18,152 nt of DNA from CAZUEG01 sp043798775 (GTDB lineage Bacteria; Patescibacteriota; Minisyncoccia; Minisyncoccales; GWA2-46-15). The stretch covers positions 1-18,152 of the forward strand of contig JAZDOL010000002.1 of assembly GCA_043798775.1 (NCBI GenBank), given 5' to 3'. Each line of letters begins with the position of its first letter. Position 1 is the stretch's first letter. Shown in pieces: positions 1 to 5,933 of this stretch. The position numbers and the translations under genes were made by a program. Under the pieces are notes generated by a model that had not been told where the DNA came from, did no database searches, and worked only from the letters and a program-made list of their open reading frames with translations.

Positions 1-3000
1 TTATAAGAACCGCCGGTTCGCTGGTTAACGGCAAGGCATTAATCCAATTATCTTTTGTTATTTTTTTTCCTGCCAAATAACGAATGTCGTATGACAGACC
101 TTCTATTGGGTTGCCATTGCTGTCTGGCGCCGACCATTTCAAGATAACTTTGTTGTCGGTACTATTTCCTATATCCACCGCCAAATCGGTGATTGCTTTC
201 GGCGGCAAATTGGCATAAACGCTATTTTTCGCTTTTGGGGTGCCATTCAATGGATTTCCCTCTGCGTCAAAGCCATTTTTCGTTATTGTGTCGTTGTCTT
301 TCCAACTACTGGCATCTGTGCCATCTAATTGCGGATTAACCCGCTCCATTGTTGCATTATTGCCATTATCTCCGCCGAGCCAATCGCCATCGGACTGATT
401 AACGGTATCAACTGCCGATCCTTGGCAATTTTTGCTTGGGTATAGAATTAATTGCCCGGGCGAGGCGTTATTCAGCGAAATTGTCGCATCCCATATATCA
501 ACAATGCTTTGACCCGTTTCGTCTTTGACTGTGTCTTGATCGTTGCCATATACCAAATATTCTCCCGATTTAATTAATATTGTAGAGTTCCCATCGGCAT
601 CGATAAAATTAAGGCACTTACTGGTACCAGCGCCATAAATCGACCAATCCGATATATCGATTATTTTATCCGATATATTAATAAATTCTATCCATTCGTC
701 GCTCGTCGAAGCCACCGTTCCCATCCAAGCAACCTCATTAATTACCAAACCGGTTGGCGCTGTTTCCACGGCGACTTTTAATCCGTCGGTCGGCGACCAC
801 CCGCTTTGATTTCCCTCTTTGTCGCGGCCCTTAACTTCAAAATAATATTGATGATCGTATTCACCGGTAAACAAATAGCTTGTTGCTATATCGTATGTTG
901 TTTCTGACGGCTGATACGTCCAATTGGTTTTATCTTCTGAATAGCGAATAATAAACCCGTCCATTCCGCTGGGAGTAACCGTTCCCCCCGAGTCCTCTCC
1001 CGACCAGGAAATAGTGAACGATGGCAGAAATTGAGTGGCGTTAATCGACAAAAAAGACACTGCTGGCGCAGTAGTGTCTTTTACTAATGGGTCATTGTTT
1101 GGTAAATCGTTAGATCCCGATTGGCTTTGGTCGCTGGTCTTAGTAATGGCAATCTTTATCGAATCGCCAAGGGAATTAATAATCGTTGGTTCGCTATTAA
1201 TAATAAAATCGGTTTCGTTGTTGTCGCTATCTGCCGGCTTGCCATTAACGCCATTTGTTCGTTTTAAGGACTGGTCTGTTTTTAGCCCGCCGGTTAACAC
1301 TTTTCCTCCCGCTTCGGCGGCATTGCTCGGCGGTTGTTTCCTATCCGCGCCGCAATCAGACGGCAAACATTCGCCCCAGGCAAGGCGATCTTTAACGCTG
1401 CCACTTCCGTCGGTAATAATTACCCCGCTTGTACCGCTTAATTGAGCGGAAAATGTCGCATCGGAAGAAATTCCCGAAATACTGCCCGCCGTTAAGAGAA
1501 AATATCCGCCCACGGGAATCTTTTTTCTTGACCAGACAATTTTTTTAGCGGTCGCTTTGTCTGCCGAATCAACCAGCTTTAACTTGAAATTGTCATCGCT
1601 TAAGGTAATTTCTTTATCGGTTGGATTATAAAGAGTAATATACTCATTTGCCGAACTGGTAATTCCACTCGCCACCTCGCTAATCAAGACCAACGGCAAC
1701 CCGGTATCAACAACCGTTTCCGCGCCAGATTGTCCCGACGAGCTACTTACAGAACCGCCGCTTGGCCCGCTAACATAATAAATCGATCCGTAACTATTTT
1801 CTCTTTTTGGAGTGCCATTGCTGGCATTGCTTGTTTGCCAATCGCGGTTACTGCGTCTTTCTATTGTCTGCTTCGTTTTTTTGTCTCCTCCCAACCAGTT
1901 TGGGCTGGCAATCACTTTATCACGAATTTGGCACTGATTATCGAATAAATATAATTCTTCATCGGTATCGTTTAGCCGGCCGGTATAAACCCGATCGGCT
2001 TTAATTTCAGGAACCGCGTCGTCGTTCGACCGCTCTAATAAATACAATCCCGATGGAGGTAGTTTTTCGGCGCCGAATATTATTTTAATTTGCTTGCCCC
2101 TATCTAATAACTGCCACCCGTTAAGGTTAATTTCCCGGCTGGAAACATTTTTTAACTCAATCCATTCGTTATCGCCGCTAACAATCGTTCCCATCCACGC
2201 CACCTCGTTGATAATCACCGAGCTGGCCGATACTAACTGACTATCAAACGAACAAATTACCGGTTCTGATGGCGGAGCGCTTTCTTCCGGCGGATTATTT
2301 ACGACGGCTGTTTTTGGCTGACTTGAGTTAGCCTCTTCTTTGGCGTTTTTTAACGCTTCGCTAAATTCATCTATTCTTTGAGTAACGACACTCAATTGAT
2401 TAGAATTGTCCTGATTATTGATCGCTTCTTGTAGTGTTTTTGCCTTTTCTTCGATATCTTTATTTGCCGACTCATCGATTACTAAAACTGTGCCAGAAGG
2501 AGGAGGATCGCCCGATCCCAAATCAATAATTGCCGCCTGAAACCACCGATATCGGGAAGAAACAAAATTTCCCAGCGACGACATTGCGTTATTTACGGCA
2601 TTTTTCGTTGTTGATATCAGATTGGCGCCAGTATTTGCCACTCTTTCGCCGAGGGACTGGACGCTTTCGGCAAATTTTGTTAGCGACGATTTCATTTTAT
2701 CGGCAATCGATTTCTGCTGGCTTTCCGCGATTTGTTGTTTTCTTATCGCCTCGCTAACCATTTCTCCCGCTTCAACGCTAAAAATCTGTTTTGCCTCTTC
2801 GGTAACCCCATTGCTGTCGGTATATCTGCCCCACTTGTCCCAAAGAGAAATAAATTGAGATTCTAGTTGCTTCTCTTTTTCATCGCCAACACTCTTTATT
2901 ATATGGAAAGACGTTGACTTTGCGGCAAAACCCATTAAATCCACGGCGTTGCTCCAAGCGGTGTCGTGAGAATCGTTATTTCTTCGCGAATCAAAATAAT

Positions 3001-3526
3001 ACCAAATTCCATCATATATTTTTCCCTGGCGAATTACTTCAAAAGTGGAGAAAATGGCAATCGCCTTATCGGTAATCTGAAAACTTTCTAAAGACAAAGC
3101 CGCCATTGGCGAAGTAACGGTTTGTTTTAGAATCCGCGGCAGATCAAATCCTACTCCCTTCCAATAGCTAACGAGATTAGTTTTGTCGTCAACAACTTTT
3201 TCAAAAAACGCTGTCGCTTGTTGTTTGTAGCGTTGGGAAACAATCATATCTATTAAATCCAACTCGTTTAGGGCGCTCATTACCACCAGCCCGTAGCCGA
3301 TATCGGCCGCCATTCCTTCAACCCGAAAAGTAAAATTCATCGCTTTGGTTATCGCCTCGCCGTTCATAGCGGTATTCATAAATGTTTTGACGAGCGACAA
3401 AACGGTTTGCAATCGATCTAACTGTTCAGTGGTAATTTTAAACCCCTTGGCAAAAACGGAAAAAGGAGAACAAAAACAAGCGATAATGATGATTACCGCC
3501 AAAAACCGCCGTATTTTTTCGGGCAT
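1..3526 (-). CDS. Large secreted protein with three lamin-tail domains and FN3-like modules (3' end missing)
   Basis: I translated this frame by eye from ATG at 3526 to the window edge: 1175 codons without a stop, so the C-terminus is outside. Residues 1-26 form a signal peptide (basic start MPEKIRR, hydrophobic stretch, cleavage likely after SVFA). Residues ~27-430 match no family I recognise; they are mostly helical-looking, with Gln/Lys-rich stretches and a Pro/Ser linker near 425-435. Three lamin-tail domains follow, near 436-578, 610-775 and 926-1102. The first and third carry NEVAWMGT followed by EWIEL or EWIEF; all end near G(T/K)PK or GKPA-like motifs. Fibronectin type III-like modules lie at ~816-920 and from ~1108 onward. 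Lamin-tail domains are common in secreted bacterial surface proteins and nucleases, but no nuclease domain is visible. A surface adhesion or matrix role is inference. It follows the 3554-4153 gene after 27 AT-rich bases and may share its transcript. Confidence 0.85.
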   Translation of the reverse strand, partial: MPEKIRRFLAVIIIIACFCSPFSVFAKGFKITTEQLDRLQTVLSLVKTFMNTAMNGEAITKAMNFTFRVEGMAADIGYGLVVMSALNELDLIDMIVSQRYKQQATAFFEKVVDDKTNLVSYWKGVGFDLPRILKQTVTSPMAALSLESFQITDKAIAIFSTFEVIRQGKIYDGIWYYFDSRRNNDSHDTAWSNAVDLMGFAAKSTSFHIIKSVGDEKEKQLESQFISLWDKWGRYTDSNGVTEEAKQIFSVEAGEMVSEAIRKQQIAESQQKSIADKMKSSLTKFAESVQSLGERVANTGANLISTTKNAVNNAMSSLGNFVSSRYRWFQAAIIDLGSGDPPPSGTVLVIDESANKDIEEKAKTLQEAINNQDNSNQLSVVTQRIDEFSEALKNAKEEANSSQPKTAVVNNPPEESAPPSEPVICSFDSQLVSASSVIINEVAWMGTIVSGDNEWIELKNVSSREINLNGWQLLDRGKQIKIIFGAEKLPPSGLYLLERSNDDAVPEIKADRVYTGRLNDTDEELYLFDNQCQIRDKVIASPNWLGGDKKTKQTIERRSNRDWQTSNASNGTPKRENSYGSIYYVSGPSGGSVSSSSGQSGAETVVDTGLPLVLISEVASGITSSANEYITLYNPTDKEITLSDDNFKLKLVDSADKATAKKIVWSRKKIPVGGYFLLTAGSISGISSDATFSAQLSGTSGVIITDGSGSVKDRLAWGECLPSDCGADRKQPPSNAAEAGGKVLTGGLKTDQSLKRTNGVNGKPADSDNNETDFIINSEPTIINSLGDSIKIAITKTSDQSQSGSNDLPNNDPLVKDTTAPAVSFLSINATQFLPSFTISWSGEDSGGTVTPSGMDGFIIRYSEDKTNWTYQPSETTYDIATSYLFTGEYDHQYYFEVKGRDKEGNQSGWSPTDGLKVAVETAPTGLVINEVAWMGTVASTSDEWIEFINISDKIIDISDWSIYGAGTSKCLNFIDADGNSTILIKSGEYLVYGNDQDTVKDETGQSIVDIWDATISLNNASPGQLILYPSKNCQGSAVDTVNQSDGDWLGGDNGNNATMERVNPQLDGTDASSWKDNDTITKNGFDAEGNPLNGTPKAKNSVYANLPPKAITDLAVDIGNSTDNKVILKWSAPDSNGNPIEGLSYDIRYLAGKKITKDNWINALPLTSEPAVLI

Positions 3527-3553
3527 AATATTAAAATAGATTAAATAATATTT

Positions 3554-4153
3554 TTACCACTTTCCGTTTGTAATAATATATTTAAGATATTCCTCCGAAC
3601 CGCCTGTTAATGCGTAAACTTGATTATTTTTCTTAAAATAATATACGCTCATACCCATTAGGTGTTTTTCTTCTTTTGTTTTAACAACGTCTATCTTTCC
3701 AATTTTATCTTCGGTGAATTCGCCAACTAGCTCAAATGCCTTAAATTCGTCTTCTGCCCACTTTATCAAACTCTTATCTGGTTCATCGTTATTAAAACGA
3801 TCTATGGATAATAGGTTCGGCACGCCCTCTTTGCCGATAATCGTCATACTTGATCCAAAATATTCTTTTTCTGCTCTTCCTGGCAGATACTCAATACTTT
3901 CAATTCCCTTCCATTCTCTGGGGATTTTAAAACTATAACCATCTTTTTGATTAACGATAAGATATTCGCCAAAAACATTTTTAACGACGGTTATTCCTGC
4001 CGGCAGTTTCTGATTTAAAGCAAAAACATCTTGCTTATTCGCTTGGGCAAGAAAAAATGCCACCGCCCCGAGAATTAGAAAAACGATTGTCCCAATAACA
4101 ACAATCGATCTTCTCGTTTTTAAAGTTTTATTACCAAATAGTAAACTAACCAT
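3554..4153 (-). CDS. Membrane-anchored protein of unknown function
   Basis: 199 aa. A basic N-terminus (KTLKTRRS) precedes one strong hydrophobic helix at about residues 15-37, typical of an uncleaved signal anchor, so residues ~40-199 probably face outside the membrane. The outer part contains DGYSFKIPREWKG, a pattern seen in small PsbP-like or surface-domain proteins of uncultured bacteria, but I cannot assign a family with confidence. It lies just upstream of the large lamin-tail protein in the same direction and may be its partner in the envelope; that is inference from adjacency only. A TATAAT on the minus strand at 4187-4192 would give a leader of about 27 nt. No Shine-Dalgarno site precedes the ATG. 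Confidence 0.75.
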   Translation of the reverse strand: MVSLLFGNKTLKTRRSIVVIGTIVFLILGAVAFFLAQANKQDVFALNQKLPAGITVVKNVFGEYLIVNQKDGYSFKIPREWKGIESIEYLPGRAEKEYFGSSMTIIGKEGVPNLLSIDRFNNDEPDKSLIKWAEDEFKAFELVGEFTEDKIGKIDVVKTKEEKHLMGMSVYYFKKNNQVYALTGGSEEYLKYIITNGKW

Positions 4154-4186
4154 AACAAAACATTGTTAATGCTGAAATGATTTTTA

Positions 4187-4192
4187 ATTATA
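4187..4192 (-). promoter_or_regulatory. Possible -10 element for the 3554-4153 gene
   Basis: Perfect TATAAT on the minus strand, about 33 nt before the ATG at 4153. No good -35 hexamer stands 16-18 nt upstream (the hexamer there is AATAAA), so this is a weak call. It lies just downstream of the palindromic terminator at 4245-4276, where a new promoter would be needed. Confidence 0.35.
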
Positions 4193-4244
4193 CATCATTA
4201 ATGAAAATTTTATTTAAGCGTCAAGTCACTTATCCCCAAACTCC

Positions 4245-4276
4245 TACAAAAAAGTGGCGATCGCCACTTTTTTGTA
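4245..4276. terminator. 32-bp perfect palindrome, bidirectional terminator-like (copy 1)
   Basis: The sequence is its own reverse complement: half-site TACAAAAAAGTGGCGA joined to its complement. As RNA it folds into a hairpin of about 14 bp with a GATC loop, a GC-rich core (GTGGC) and flanking A6/U6, the layout of a bidirectional intrinsic terminator. It lies 45 bp past the stop of the 4322-4861 gene. An identical copy sits at 4905-4936. Confidence 0.75.
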
Positions 4277-4321
4277 ATAGTGAAGAATTGGCCAGAATAA
4301 TCGAATAAACTACTAAAATAA

Positions 4322-4861
4322 TTAAATAAGATGGAATTTTTTCTTTAAATGTAATCCGTTATCGATATCTTTTACCGTTGCCTGGCGAACAAACGGCCTA
4401 AGGTTGAAAAATTCGACAATGAATTCCACTTCGTCCTGGCAAGGATAGGGAAAAACGAAAGCGCTTTTTTGTAATTCGCGAAAACCCAGGTCAATTAATT
4501 TTTCCCGAAGAGCGTCTCTGCCGCGGCGGTATTTCTCGGGAATGTCAAATATCACTAATCGCCACAAACCATCCCACTTGCCGGTTTTTATTTTCATTTC
4601 GTCGAACTGGTAGTTTAGCGCTTTAATCTTTCCCTTGTTATTCAATACCAAAGTTATACTGCCATCGGGCATTTCTTTCCTGTCGATCCATTTTGACCTG
4701 TAAAGCAGGGCAATTTCTTTTGCCAACTCTTTTTCGTTTATCTTTTGCCAACGCGAATCAAGCTCTTTTATTATCTTATGCTGTCGATTTATTGAATAGC
4801 TTAAACCTAGAGCGGCGCCGGCATAGAGCAAAAGAACAATTTTTTCTTTAAGCGCGGACAT
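4322..4861 (-). CDS. PaaX-like / Cas2-fold protein with N-terminal winged-helix region
   Basis: 179 aa. Residues ~1-75 look like a short hydrophobic helix followed by a winged-helix-like region with a small beta wing (DGSITLVLNNKGK). Residues ~95-165 match the PaaX C-terminal / Cas2-like ferredoxin fold: WDGLWRLVIFDIPEKYR, then RDALREKLIDLGFRELQKS and VFPYPC. Proteins of this type recur in Patescibacteria and are often named Cas2 or PaaX family. Cas2 proper is much shorter (~90-100 aa) and acts beside Cas1; no Cas1 or CRISPR array is present here, so a regulator or stand-alone nucleic-acid-binding role is more likely. The gene is transcriptionally isolated: it has its own extended -10 promoter six bases before the ATG and is bracketed by two identical palindromic terminators. 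Family assignment is fairly sure; function is not. Confidence 0.8.
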   Translation of the reverse strand: MSALKEKIVLLLYAGAALGLSYSINRQHKIIKELDSRWQKINEKELAKEIALLYRSKWIDRKEMPDGSITLVLNNKGKIKALNYQFDEMKIKTGKWDGLWRLVIFDIPEKYRRGRDALREKLIDLGFRELQKSAFVFPYPCQDEVEFIVEFFNLRPFVRQATVKDIDNGLHLKKKFHLI

Positions 4862-4867
4862 TAAGAA

Positions 4868-4876
4868 ATTATATCA
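4868..4876 (-). promoter_or_regulatory. Extended -10 promoter giving a leaderless transcript for the PaaX/Cas2-like gene
   Basis: On the minus strand TGA-TATAAT lies only 6 nt before the ATG at 4861, so transcription should start at or next to the start codon. No Shine-Dalgarno site exists in between. The -35 region is poor (TTTTAT at 17 nt), which the TGn extension would compensate for. Confidence 0.65.
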
Positions 4877-4904
4877 CTAATACTCTTTCTATAAAATCGG
4901 CTCA

Positions 4905-4936
4905 TACAAAAAAGTGGCGATCGCCACTTTTTTGTA
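4905..4936. terminator. 32-bp perfect palindrome, bidirectional terminator-like (copy 2)
   Basis: Identical over all 32 bases to the palindrome at 4245-4276, 660 bp away. It lies 74 bp past the stop of the HtrA-like gene (5011) and about 30 bp upstream of the promoter of the PaaX/Cas2-like gene, so it would stop read-through from the upstream gene. Confidence 0.75.
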
Positions 4937-5010
4937 GAAATTCGAGAATATATTCAATTCGAAAATAAATTTAATAGGTTCATCGGACTATTGCTGCCAA
5001 TTGAACAAAA

Positions 5011-5751
5011 CTACATCCCCATAAAGGCGCGGATAACAGAAATTGGCATTATCGAAACATCGCCTTTATCGCTAACCAAAGATAATCCCAATAACTTCCC
5101 TCCGATATCAAAAAGCGGGCTGCCTTTGAGTTTAAGAGTTCCCGTAATACTTGTTTCCGGATTTGTTCCATAAAGAGAGCTGATTATCCCCTCTCTTACG
5201 GACTTTTTAATATCGGTTATCGGATTATGGGTTGTGCCGGAAACCACTACCGTAGCGGATAAAAGAAATATCCGTTCTCCCAGTCGCGCTTGAGTTAAAT
5301 CGGCAAACCCGGTGGTTGGCAGGTTCTTTTCGTTAATCTTGATTACCGCCAAGTTAATCTTCGGGTCGCGTTTTAATATATCAAAAGTTACTTTGTTATT
5401 CTCCCACATAACCACCGTTGTCGAACCAGACGGCACCAGATCGGCCAAGGTGACTACCAGCCCATCGGAAGAGATAATCATTCCCGTACCCTCTACGATT
5501 TTGCCGCCAACCACGGTTGAGCGGATATTAACAATCGTTTTACCAACTTTCTCGACTGCGTCTTGTAAGGCGGTATTCTCCTCGATTGTTATTTCTTTTC
5601 TTTCGGTTACATATATCGGCGCTTGTTCCAGCCGGTATTTATAGAATAACGGCCGTTCGATAAAATATGGCCACAATATCTGATCGGCAAAAATACCGCC
5701 AATCACGCCGACAATAAATAATCCGACAATAACAAGGAGCCGCTTGGTCAT
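5011..5751 (-). CDS. HtrA-like pseudoprotease, membrane-anchored, catalytic triad lost
   Basis: 246 aa: N-terminal anchor helix at ~5-22, then one trypsin-like domain and no PDZ domain. It aligns by eye with the intact protease at 8927-10264 (shared ISSDG, LAVIKI/LAILKI, PL-x(4)-G-x(3)-G patterns). The three catalytic positions are changed: His to Asp104 (VVTLADLV against LITNKHVV), Asp to Asn133 (INLAVIKI against QDLAILKI), and Ser to Lys209 (KLKGSPLF against GNSGGPLL). It should therefore be unable to hydrolyse peptides by the usual mechanism, while the fold appears intact with no frameshift. A scaffold, adaptor or substrate-binding role is inference. The stop is TAG. It follows clpB after 182 bp of repeat-bearing spacer; no clear promoter or Shine-Dalgarno site was found. 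Confidence 0.8.
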   Translation of the reverse strand: MTKRLLVIVGLFIVGVIGGIFADQILWPYFIERPLFYKYRLEQAPIYVTERKEITIEENTALQDAVEKVGKTIVNIRSTVVGGKIVEGTGMIISSDGLVVTLADLVPSGSTTVVMWENNKVTFDILKRDPKINLAVIKINEKNLPTTGFADLTQARLGERIFLLSATVVVSGTTHNPITDIKKSVREGIISSLYGTNPETSITGTLKLKGSPLFDIGGKLLGLSLVSDKGDVSIMPISVIRAFMGM

Positions 5752-5784
5752 ATGCTTAGTGATTAGTTTTCAGTTTTCAGTTTT

Positions 5785-5874
5785 TCCGCCCAAGGCGGAT
5801 CCGCCACAGGCGGACAATGAGTTCTCAGTGAATCAGTTTCCAAACAACCAAGAACTGATCCGCCAGCCGGCGGA
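5785..5874. repeat. Three REP-like palindromes (TCCGCC-N3/4-GGCGGA)
   Basis: Unit 1 at 5785-5799 (spacer CAA), unit 2 directly abutting at 5800-5814 (spacer ACA), unit 3 at 5859-5874 (spacer AGCC). Each is a perfect 6-bp inverted repeat. The flanks contain short TTTTCAG-type direct repeats (5767-5783). Together with the hairpin at 5905-5933 they fill the 182-bp gap between clpB and the HtrA-like gene. They resemble repetitive extragenic palindromes; none is followed by a U-run, so they are poor intrinsic terminators. Confidence 0.7.
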
Positions 5875-5904
5875 AGTAACTTAATGACTCGGCTGCTGGG
5901 TGAT

Positions 5905-5933
5905 TCATGTTCAACCTACGAGGTTGAACATGA
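5905..5933. repeat. 13-bp perfect hairpin abutting the clpB stop codon
   Basis: TCATGTTCAACCT, loop ACG, then the exact complement AGGTTGAACATGA. It ends one base before the clpB stop codon (5934-5936). No T-run follows on the minus strand, so an mRNA 3'-end structure or REP-like element fits better than a terminator. Confidence 0.7.

Noticed and set aside
1035..1445. 136-codon plus-strand open frame
   Set aside because: Lies antisense inside the continuous lamin-tail protein frame; composition mirrors the opposite strand and there is no ribosome site or promoter.
4322..4861. CRISPR-Cas locus suggested by the Cas2-like protein
   Set aside because: No spaced direct-repeat array and no cas1 or effector gene in the window; the protein is too long for Cas2 and has a PaaX-like architecture.
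4245..4936. Insertion sequence bounded by the two palindromes
   Set aside because: No transposase lies between them and no matching target-site duplication was seen beside the outer ends; a terminator pair is the simpler view.
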